This document shows positions 1 through 5,192 of a DNA stretch of 6,631 nt, one piece after another. Numbering within the stretch: the first letter of the stretch is position 1; every line of letters begins with the position of its first letter. Both the position numbers and the translations under genes were made by a program. The stretch covers positions 1 to 6,631 of the forward strand of contig SCUC01000568.1 in assembly GCA_004322375.1 (NCBI GenBank), in the 5' to 3' direction. Below the pieces are notes generated by a model. That model was not told the DNA's origin. It searched no databases and worked only from the letters and a program-made list of their open reading frames with translations. The stretch comes from Bacteroidota bacterium (GTDB lineage Bacteria; Bacteroidota; Ignavibacteria; UBA10030; SZUA-254).

Positions 1-88
1 CATTGGTTCTTTTCTTTCCCTTATGGCACAGCCCTTGTCTTTTAAGTAAGAAATACAACTGTACTCAAACTTTTTTTTGAGGTGTAAT
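1..88. other. 5' edge and leader of the first gene
   Basis: No complete gene fits here. Two forward frames stay open from the window edge to stops at 43-45 and 47-49, so the tail of an upstream gene could be present, but 14 or 15 codons are too few to choose between them. A run of eight T (71-78) sits immediately before the ribosome binding site of the next gene. I see no convincing -35/-10 pair and no terminator hairpin. Confidence 0.3.
79..84 (+). promoter_or_regulatory. Ribosome binding site deciding the start at 89
   Basis: GAGGTG lies four bases before the ATG at 89. The alternative TTG start at 77 would place this motif inside the coding region and put four extra residues (MRCN) before the signal peptide, so the ATG is preferred. 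Confidence 0.75.
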
Positions 89-790
89 ATGAAAACGTTC
101 ATCTATCATAGTGTGGTAGCGATCGTTTTTCTGACCCTCACATCGGTTCAAAGCCGAGGCCAGGAAAGCATTGAAGCGACGTATCTCGTCTTCAATAGCG
201 ATCAGCAGATCGAAACGGACGAAATAGAAGTAGTCCAGGGCGAAAGGTATAGCGACGATATTCGATCAGTCGGAGCAAATCAGGAACGCCGGGTAGCCAG
301 GTTACAATACGAAAACGGAACGCTCGAGAGCTACGAGCAAACCATCAACGGGTTCCCATCGGCAAGAGCAAGCAACGACCTGAAGTTTCTTAAACTGTAT
401 GAAAAAGAAGCGCTGGTCGGGATGTTCCCGGTGGAAGAAACCATCTTGTTTCTTGACCCGAATATGTATTCTCAGTACTCGTTCATCATTCATGTCTTTG
501 AGAAGATGAAGAAAGATAAAGCCCGACTGAACGTGTGCGTTCCCCAGATGCAAGATTTTGTGTATGTAGATATTGAGCGGCATGGCACCGATGTCATTAC
601 TGTCGGAGCGAAAACAATTACTGCATCTCATGTCCGTCTTGCAATAGCGAAAAAAGAAGTTGTGAATTGTTGGCTCGATGGCGAAAGAATCATCGGCATG
701 TATCTTGCAACAAAAAACCTTTTTGTCGCTGATGCAGGGTACGAGAAGTTGTATGAATCCTTAAAAAGAATAATTAACCGTGCAATGTAA
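89..790 (+). CDS. Secreted protein of unknown function
   Basis: A 233-residue protein of unknown function. The ATG at 89 is chosen over the TTG at 77 because GAGGTG at 79-84 lies about five bases upstream and the protein then begins with a clean signal peptide: MKT, a hydrophobic stretch at residues 4-20, and a plausible V-x-S cleavage site near residue 22. The mature part has alternating hydrophobic and charged residues that suggest mostly beta structure. It has two cysteines, C150 and C194 (the latter in NCWLDGERIIGMYL), which could pair in the periplasm. The C-terminal half (VGAKTI, then AxHxRLxxxxxxxVNCWLDGERIIGMYL) resembles the strand pattern of DUF3108-like secreted beta-barrel proteins; this is a weak impression. 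It ends 12 bp before the ferredoxin gene of the oxidoreductase operon, so it may be co-transcribed, although nothing in it suggests a role in that cytoplasmic enzyme. Confidence 0.85.
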   Translation: MKTFIYHSVVAIVFLTLTSVQSRGQESIEATYLVFNSDQQIETDEIEVVQGERYSDDIRSVGANQERRVARLQYENGTLESYEQTINGFPSARASNDLKFLKLYEKEALVGMFPVEETILFLDPNMYSQYSFIIHVFEKMKKDKARLNVCVPQMQDFVYVDIERHGTDVITVGAKTITASHVRLAIAKKEVVNCWLDGERIIGMYLATKNLFVADAGYEKLYESLKRIINRAM

Positions 791-802
791 GAAAGAAACT
801 CA

Positions 803-1144
803 ATGGCGTCAGTTCGTGGAACAGTAAAAATTAATATTCAAACGTGCAAAGGATGCGAGCTCTGCGTGGAAGCGTGTCCGCAGGAAAGCTTGAAGTTGTC
901 GAAAGAAATCAATGCTATCGGATACCATTACGCGGTGCTTGTGCAGGATAATTGCACAGGATGTGTCAACTGCGCGCTCGTTTGCCCCGATGCAGTTATT
1001 ACCGTATATCGAAGCATCAAAAAAGGTGGTAAGCGGGAATTGAAAGAGCCGATTGCTACCATAACGCATGTATCGCGAGACATTAAAGTATCCATTGACA
1101 CACTATCACAAAGTCAGCAATCAATAGGGAGAGTAGATATATGA
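803..1144 (+). CDS. 2-oxoacid:ferredoxin oxidoreductase, delta (ferredoxin) subunit
   Basis: A 113-residue electron-transfer subunit carrying two [4Fe-4S] clusters. Cysteine set one is C15-x2-C18-x2-C21-x3-C25-P. Set two is C51-x2-C54-x2-C57-x3-C61-P. This is the classic 2[4Fe-4S] bacterial ferredoxin pattern. After residue 65 there is a roughly 45-residue polar tail without cysteines. In four-subunit 2-oxoacid oxidoreductases this subunit takes electrons from the TPP/[4Fe-4S] beta subunit and passes them to free ferredoxin. The stop overlaps the start of the alpha gene (ATGA at 1141-1144), implying translational coupling. The Shine-Dalgarno is weak (AGAAAGAAA before 803). It could be mistaken for a free ferredoxin, but the coupling to the alpha gene argues for a subunit. 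Names vary between organisms (VorD or VorC), so no symbol is given. Confidence 0.92.
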   Translation: MASVRGTVKINIQTCKGCELCVEACPQESLKLSKEINAIGYHYAVLVQDNCTGCVNCALVCPDAVITVYRSIKKGGKRELKEPIATITHVSRDIKVSIDTLSQSQQSIGRVDI

Positions 1145-2238
1145 GCGAAACTCGATTGATGAAAGGAAATGAAGCGTTGGCTGAAGCTGCCATACGCGCA
1201 GGGTGCAAGGGATATTTTGGCTATCCGATTACTCCCCAATCTGAAGTTGTTGAATACTTAGCGGAAGAGGGACGCCAACGCGGTATGGTGGTAATGCAGG
1301 TAGAGAGCGAGCTTGCCGCAATCAATATGGTGTATGGCGCAGCAGGCGCGGGCGCGCGTGTAATGACCTCCTCCTCAAGTCCCGGCATCAGCTTGATGCA
1401 GGAAGGGCTTTCGTATATCGCCTGCGCCGAACTGCCCTGCCTGATTGTGAATGTTAACCGGGGAGGACCCGGATTGGGAACGATTCAACCGTCTCAAGGC
1501 GATTATTTTCAAGCAACCAAAGGAGGCGGTCATGGCGACTATCATTTGATCGTTCTTGCCCCGGCAAGCGTTCAGGAGATGGCTGATTTTGTCTATGATG
1601 GATTCGATATTGCCGATAAGTATCGTAATCCCGTTATGATTCTTGCAGATGGCGCCTTGGGGCAAATGATGGAAAAGGTTGTCTTCAAAGAATATACTCC
1701 TGCGGAGCATATTCCGCCTAAGCCCTGGGCAACTGTTGGAAAACCTCCCACACGAGAGAGAAATATTATCACGTCTCTGTTTATCCAGCCGGAGAAGATG
1801 GAAACTATCAATATTGGATTGCAGGCAAAGTACCAGAGGGTTCGGGAAAATGAAATTCGGTATGAGCTTGTTGAGGCGGATGACGCAGAAGTATTGCTTG
1901 TTGCATACGGACTTTCCTCGCGTATTTGCAAAAAGGTGGTTGAACTTGCCCGTCAACAAGGGTTGCCGGTGGGGTTATTGAGACCAATCACGTTGTATCC
2001 CTATCCGTATGAAATACTGCAAGAACTGAGCGAGCGCATCAGCTCTGTTTTAGTGGTGGAAATGAATTCCGGTCAGATGGTAGAAGACGTCAGACTTGGA
2101 ATCAACGGTAAAGTGCCTGTCGGATTTTATGGCAGAATGGGGGGAGTCATTCCTTCCGCCGAAGAAGTATTACATAAAGTCATCGAAATGTTCGACAGGG
2201 TAGAATTAAAACATGTAGAGGAAGAATATCATGCCTGA
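1141..2238 (+). CDS. vorB: 2-oxoacid:ferredoxin oxidoreductase, alpha subunit (VorB-type)
   Basis: A 365-residue alpha subunit of the cytoplasmic enzyme that converts a 2-oxoacid, CoA and oxidised ferredoxin into acyl-CoA, CO2 and reduced ferredoxin. The N-terminal domain (about 1-200) is the TPP pyrimidine-binding domain: it shows GYFGYPITPQSE (residues 24-35), the Glu region VESELAAIN (54-62) that would contact the TPP aminopyrimidine, TSSSSPG (76-82) and NVNRGGPGLG. The second domain (about 240-345) is the transketolase C-terminal-like domain. It lacks the extra domains of single-chain pyruvate:ferredoxin oxidoreductases and has the normal length for the VorB/KorA group. Overall it reads most like VorB of 2-ketoisovalerate (3-methyl-2-oxobutanoate) ferredoxin oxidoreductase, but pyruvate, 2-oxoglutarate or aryl-pyruvates cannot be excluded. 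GGGAG at 1127-1131 supports the start. Its 3' end overlaps the beta gene by 8 bp. Confidence 0.93.
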   Translation: MSETRLMKGNEALAEAAIRAGCKGYFGYPITPQSEVVEYLAEEGRQRGMVVMQVESELAAINMVYGAAGAGARVMTSSSSPGISLMQEGLSYIACAELPCLIVNVNRGGPGLGTIQPSQGDYFQATKGGGHGDYHLIVLAPASVQEMADFVYDGFDIADKYRNPVMILADGALGQMMEKVVFKEYTPAEHIPPKPWATVGKPPTRERNIITSLFIQPEKMETINIGLQAKYQRVRENEIRYELVEADDAEVLLVAYGLSSRICKKVVELARQQGLPVGLLRPITLYPYPYEILQELSERISSVLVVEMNSGQMVEDVRLGINGKVPVGFYGRMGGVIPSAEEVLHKVIEMFDRVELKHVEEEYHA

Positions 2239-3034
2239 AACGTTCCCATTAGATCATTTAGAGTGTGTTTGGGAAAAACCCGATACGCTAACGGAAACCC
2301 GGTTTCATTATTGCCCGGGCTGTGGTCATGGCGTAGTCCATAAAATTCTGATGGAAGCCGTGAAGGAGCTCGGAATCCAGGGTGACACCATTGGAGTCGC
2401 TCCGGTCGGTTGCTCGGTATTCGCATATCATTATATGGATGTGGATATGCAAGAGGCTGCGCACGGTCGTGCTGCTGCAGTCGCTACGGGCATTAAACGA
2501 GTATTACCTGAAAAATATGTCTATTCCTATCAGGGCGATGGAGACCTTGCCGCGATTGGAACGGCGGAAACAATCCATGCCGCAAACCGTGGGGAAAATA
2601 TTTTAGTCATTTTCATCAATAACGCGATTTATGGAATGACCGGCGGTCAAATGGCGCCAACCAGCATCATCGGCATGAAAACGAGTACAACGCCGGAAGG
2701 AAGGGAAATCGCAACTCAAGGGTTTCCGTTCAAGATTACAGAATTGATTGCCATGCTGCCCGGCGCATATTACGTTACGAGGCAGTCCGTGCATACTCCG
2801 AATGCCGTGCGGTCGTTCAAGAAGGCTGTGTTGAAAGCGTTTCAAGCGCAGAAGGAAAAGAGGGGGTACTGTTTGATTGAAGTGGTTTCAAACTGTCCTT
2901 CCGGTTGGAAGCTTACTCCCGTAGACGCGAATAAATGGATGGAAGAAAATATGTTCCCGGTCTATCCTATTGGCGACTTGAAGGTTGAAGGGAAATTGGG
3001 GGAGAGAATGTTTACACAGGTAACAAAGAATTAA
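2231..3034 (+). CDS. vorA: 2-oxoacid:ferredoxin oxidoreductase, beta (TPP-binding) subunit
   Basis: A 267-residue catalytic subunit that binds thiamine pyrophosphate and one [4Fe-4S] cluster. The TPP/Mg motif is GDGD at 102-105 followed 27 residues later by NN (130-131), in the run FINNAIYGMTGGQ. Likely cluster cysteines are C28 and C31 (CPGCGHG), C61 (APVGCS) and C222 (NCPSGW); this spacing matches the four cysteines of known oxidoreductase beta subunits. C12 and C214 are extra. The run EAAHGRAAAVATGIKR (75-90) is typical of the group that pairs with VorB. The start at 2231 overlaps the alpha gene by 8 bp and is preceded by AGAGGAAG (2217-2224), so translation is probably coupled. The Vor assignment follows the alpha subunit; KorB or PorB activity is the main alternative, and symbol use differs between organisms. 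Confidence 0.92.
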   Translation: MPETFPLDHLECVWEKPDTLTETRFHYCPGCGHGVVHKILMEAVKELGIQGDTIGVAPVGCSVFAYHYMDVDMQEAAHGRAAAVATGIKRVLPEKYVYSYQGDGDLAAIGTAETIHAANRGENILVIFINNAIYGMTGGQMAPTSIIGMKTSTTPEGREIATQGFPFKITELIAMLPGAYYVTRQSVHTPNAVRSFKKAVLKAFQAQKEKRGYCLIEVVSNCPSGWKLTPVDANKWMEENMFPVYPIGDLKVEGKLGERMFTQVTKN

Positions 3035-3066
3035 GAACCAGTATTTCATTTTGATTTTTTGAAGAT

Positions 3067-3624
3067 ATGACACACGAAATATTATTTGCAGGATTTGGCG
3101 GTCAGGGTGTTCTTTCGATGGGACAAACGCTTGCCTATGCCGCCATGACAGAAGAAAAAGAAGTTTCCTGGATGCCCTCCTACGGACCGGAAATGCGCGG
3201 CGGGACGGCGAATTGCATCGTTATCGTTTCAAACAAACCGATAAGCTCGCCCATCATCAGCAAGTTCGATGCTGTGGTTGCGCTTAACCAGCCCTCGGTT
3301 GATAAATTCGAGAAGGCGGTAAAGCCAAACGGCGTGTTAATCTATGATAGCGGCAGTGTTTTTATTCTCCCCTCCCGCACAGATATCACCGTCGTTCCTG
3401 TTGCTTCCGAGTTCGAGGCGTTAAAATTAGGCAACGTCAGGGTTAGAAACATGGTGATGCTTGGCGCGTTTTTAAGCGTATGTCAGGTAGTGAACGTTCC
3501 GTCGGTGATGAAAGGACTCTCGGAAGTTTTGCCCCAACGGTATCATCACTTATTGGCTGTAAATCAACAGGCATTGGAACGGGGGGAAGATTTAATTATT
3601 GAAGCGGCAACACCGTTAGTATAG
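3067..3624 (+). CDS. 2-oxoacid:ferredoxin oxidoreductase, gamma subunit
   Basis: A 185-residue gamma subunit, the domain that in this enzyme family lies near the CoA-binding face and closes the active site. It opens with the glycine-rich loop AGFGGQGVLSMG (residues 8-19), followed by the family signature SYGPEMRGGTAN (38-49), both diagnostic of the PorC/VorC/KorC family. Length is normal. It follows the beta gene after 32 bp, with only a weak GAAG (3061-3064) close to the ATG. It completes the delta-alpha-beta-gamma set, so all four subunits are encoded in order within 803-3624 and the enzyme should be functional. There is no frameshift and no missing signature. Confidence 0.92.
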   Translation: MTHEILFAGFGGQGVLSMGQTLAYAAMTEEKEVSWMPSYGPEMRGGTANCIVIVSNKPISSPIISKFDAVVALNQPSVDKFEKAVKPNGVLIYDSGSVFILPSRTDITVVPVASEFEALKLGNVRVRNMVMLGAFLSVCQVVNVPSVMKGLSEVLPQRYHHLLAVNQQALERGEDLIIEAATPLV

Positions 3625-3634
3625 GGAACGTTTT

Positions 3635-3937
3635 ATGAATGGTTTGTATGAAATTATGAGTCAACAGGGACTAAATAGTAAGCCGGTAATTCAGTGTGTG
3701 CATAACTGCAAGGAGTTTTGCACGGCGCTTGAAGCAGCAACACAGCGTGAGAAGGAAGCGATTTTACACTATGGAGCGTTACGCGACCAGTGCGATTATC
3801 CTGATGTAAAAATTCTCCTGAACGAGCTTATCATCCAGCGGCAGCGCTCGATTAGCTTGCTCATGGAAACCAAGGCGTTGATCAAGACAAAATTCGATGT
3901 GTTAGATCAGGTCCGTGAAGGCTTTGAAATGGTATAA
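3635..3937 (+). CDS. Small Cys-rich, half-ferritin-like helical protein
   Basis: A 100-residue protein I do not recognise as a named family. AGGGA at 3623-3627 supports the ATG at 3635, only 10 bp after the gamma subunit gene, so it is very probably in the same operon. The N-terminal part holds C21-x3-C25-x3-C29, and C53 lies further on. Residues 31-80 look like the first two helices of a rubrerythrin/ferritin-like bundle: E39-K-E-A-I-L-H45-Y46-G-A-L matches the first metal-ligand helix, and YPDVKILLNEL (55-65) matches the inter-helix turn. In the second helix the usual E-x-x-H has become R69-x-x-S72, so a normal di-iron site is not expected, and the second half of a four-helix bundle is absent. 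It may dimerise, or use its four cysteines to bind a metal. The ferritin-like reading is by eye; a coiled coil is the alternative. Confidence 0.85.
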   Translation: MNGLYEIMSQQGLNSKPVIQCVHNCKEFCTALEAATQREKEAILHYGALRDQCDYPDVKILLNELIIQRQRSISLLMETKALIKTKFDVLDQVREGFEMV

Positions 3938-3991
3938 CTACCATGACAATCAATTTACTGTTCTTCTACCAATATCAATGAAAGGCAAATT

Positions 3992-4321
3992 ATGAACCTC
4001 GATGTGTACTGGCGATATGTCCAGCAAAAAATTTGTTCAAAGTGCGTAGATGGCGATGGCATCGGCAATTGCCGTCTCAGTGAGAGGGAGGAATGTGCTC
4101 TGAAAACGCATTTTCCCCAGATCATTCACACAGTCTTGTCAGTGAAGAGCGATACGATTACCCCCTACATTACCGCGTTGCGAGAGAATATCTGCACGGT
4201 ATGTATTCATCAATCGAAAGACGGGAAATGCCAAGTACGCGCGTCGGTAGATTGCGGACTCGACCGGTATTATCCTTTAGTCGTCGCGGCTATCGAAGAG
4301 GTAAAGGCTGAAGCGGCATAA
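3992..4321 (+). CDS. Tandem-repeat eight-cysteine protein, unknown function
   Basis: A 109-residue protein built from two copies of one unit at an exact 53-residue period with no gaps: C15/C68, C18/C71, C27/C80, C35/C88, with Y6/Y59, I14/I67, G25/G78, L37/L90, P42/P95 and V51-K52/V104-K105 also kept. Each unit reads C-x2-C-x8-C-x7-C-x-L-x4-P followed by a hydrophobic helix. This differs from the ferredoxin pattern C-x2-C-x2-C-x3-C-P. Four cysteines per unit could hold one Fe-S cluster or one zinc each; there is no signal peptide, so it should be cytoplasmic. AAAGG at 3981-3985 supports the start. It lies 54 bp after the ferritin-like gene, on the same strand as the oxidoreductase operon, which makes an electron-transfer or cluster-related role possible but unproven. 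Confidence 0.88.
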   Translation: MNLDVYWRYVQQKICSKCVDGDGIGNCRLSEREECALKTHFPQIIHTVLSVKSDTITPYITALRENICTVCIHQSKDGKCQVRASVDCGLDRYYPLVVAAIEEVKAEAA

Positions 4322-4326
4322 CAACT

Positions 4327-4347
4327 TCACAGGGAATCGCGCTGTGA
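4327..4347 (+). repeat. Short inverted repeat after the eight-cysteine gene
   Basis: TCACAG (4327-4332) and CTGTGA (4342-4347) are perfect 6-bp inverted arms around a 9-base loop, six bases after the stop codon. No T-run follows, so it is not a standard intrinsic terminator. It could be a weak 3' stem-loop or chance. Confidence 0.3.
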
Positions 4348-4387
4348 TAACGAATGCAGTGAGCGTTTCTATCCCGCTTCATAATGG

Positions 4388-4419
4388 TTGTCTGTTATTT
4401 TGCACATCTCTTTTATAAT
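4388..4419 (+). promoter_or_regulatory. Possible sigma-70-type promoter for tatA-hemerythrin
   Basis: TATAAT at 4414-4419 is a perfect -10 hexamer, 17 bp ahead of the tatA ATG. The best -35 candidate is TTGTCT at 4388-4393, but the spacer of 20 bp is longer than usual. The gap 4322-4435 is the largest on this strand, which is consistent with a new transcription unit starting here. If the organism uses the Bacteroidota -33/-7 promoter form, this match would be meaningless. Confidence 0.35.
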
Positions 4420-4435
4420 GAATCGAAAGTAACAA

Positions 4436-4594
4436 ATGTTTGGAAATTTAGGTGCAACAGAAATTCTGTTGATTGCAGTTTGTCTTATTGTTCTTTTTGG
4501 CGCCCGGAGAATTCCTGAACTTGCCAGAGGCATCGGGAAAGGAATTAAGGACTTCAAACGAGAGCTACGGAGTGACAATGACGCCAATGGTTGA
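4436..4594 (+). CDS. tatA: Twin-arginine translocase subunit TatA/TatE
   Basis: A 52-residue membrane protein, missed easily because it is short. TatA proteins oligomerise in the inner membrane to let folded, often cofactor-loaded, proteins with RR signal peptides cross. The sequence shows a short N-terminus with acidic E9 in GATEIL, one transmembrane helix at about residues 8-21, the hinge FGARRIPELARG (21-32) with the hallmark F-G and P, and an amphipathic basic helix through IGKGIKDFKREL (33-44). The polar tail is very short (about eight residues), so it is at the small end for TatA/E. The Shine-Dalgarno is weak (GAAAG, 4425-4429). Its 3' end overlaps the hemerythrin gene by 17 bp in a different frame. 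No tatC is in the window, so the rest of the translocase must be encoded elsewhere. TatB is unlikely given the size. Confidence 0.9.
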   Translation: MFGNLGATEILLIAVCLIVLFGARRIPELARGIGKGIKDFKRELRSDNDANG

Positions 4595-5105
4595 ACGAGT
4601 TTCAAACTATCAAGCGGAGTCTGTTCGCGATCCGATTTCAGTGTTAATGGAGGAACACCGGCAAGCTTTTGAGCATCTGATGAAACTCGAACAGGCGGTT
4701 TCTTCTATGGATGAACAGGGATTCAACAGGGCAGCCTTCGAGAATCTCGCAGAAGCGATTCGTTTCTTTGATAGTGACTTCCGGCTGCATGATAGGAAGG
4801 AAGAACAAATCCTATTCCCGTTTCTTGAGCGGTATAAACCGGGAATCACGGGTGAATACAGAAATGAGCACCGGGAATTATGGAGCGCATTTAACACCCT
4901 GCTTTCGTGCGTTCACGATGTCGAGGATGGAAGGCTCCGGGGAACATCCCGTCACGAGCTGACAGAAACGGCAAAGAAAATCATCCGGTTGCTGCGCGGA
5001 CACATGATGAACGAGAACACATATCTTTTTGTGCAGACAAAGAACATGCTTTCAGACGCTGAATACACGGATCTCAGCGAAAAAATAGCTGCTGCTGCTA
5101 AATAA
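4578..5105 (+). CDS. Hemerythrin HHE-type protein
   Basis: A 175-residue cytoplasmic four-helix protein with a likely non-heme di-iron centre. Predicted ligands by position are H27 (EEHRQAFEHL), H71 and E75 (HDRKEEQILFPFL), H98 (NEHREL), and H142 and E146 (GHMMNEN), matching the H...HxxxE...H...HxxxE order of the HHE family. Members bind O2 or NO, store or deliver iron, or take part in nitrosative and oxidative stress defence; the sequence does not say which. It has no attached sensor or regulator domain, and is a single-domain protein with a roughly 20-residue leader. The start at 4578 is chosen because GGAG (4569-4572) lies five bases upstream; the frame is open further 5', but only as a shadow of tatA. 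A second ATG at 4587 is less well placed. The overlap with tatA suggests translational coupling. Confidence 0.9.
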   Translation: MTPMVERVSNYQAESVRDPISVLMEEHRQAFEHLMKLEQAVSSMDEQGFNRAAFENLAEAIRFFDSDFRLHDRKEEQILFPFLERYKPGITGEYRNEHRELWSAFNTLLSCVHDVEDGRLRGTSRHELTETAKKIIRLLRGHMMNENTYLFVQTKNMLSDAEYTDLSEKIAAAAK

Positions 5106-5118
5106 CACAACTGTTGCC

Positions 5119-5166
5119 TATCGAAGAAACTTTCACGATATTATCGTTGTAGTATAGGAATATCGT
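5119..5166. promoter_or_regulatory. Candidate operator upstream of moaA
   Basis: The 87-bp gap before moaA holds a perfect dyad, ACGATA-T-TATCGT (5135-5147). Further TATCG copies occur at 5119 (TATCGA) and 5161 (TATCGTAG), 23 and 19 bp from the one at 5142. Dyads plus direct repeats about two helical turns apart are typical of repressor or activator sites. A possible -10 (TATTAT, 5139-5144) would lie inside the dyad, with TTGCCT at 5114-5119 as -35 (spacer 19). All of this is inferred from pattern only. Confidence 0.3.
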
Positions 5167-5192
5167 AGCAAAGTCTCATAAATTCTCTCTGA

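Noticed and set aside
77..88. TTG start giving four extra residues before the signal peptide
   Set aside because: It would overlap the GAGGTG ribosome binding site, and the ATG at 89 gives a standard signal peptide with good spacing.
1375..1959. Long open frame on the minus strand inside the alpha subunit gene
   Set aside because: It lies wholly opposite a strongly conserved gene, and its translation shows no family motif.
3035..3066. Terminator between the beta and gamma subunit genes
   Set aside because: The region has a T-rich run (3053-3060) but no stem ahead of it, and the gamma subunit belongs to the same enzyme.
4327..4347. CRP-type binding site
   Set aside because: The CRP consensus is TGTGA-N6-TCACA; here the half-sites are in the opposite order with a nine-base spacer, so it does not fit.
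4473..4577. Upstream extension of the hemerythrin frame
   Set aside because: This stretch is the tatA coding region read in another frame; the TatA protein is clearly the real product, and GGAG supports the start at 4578.
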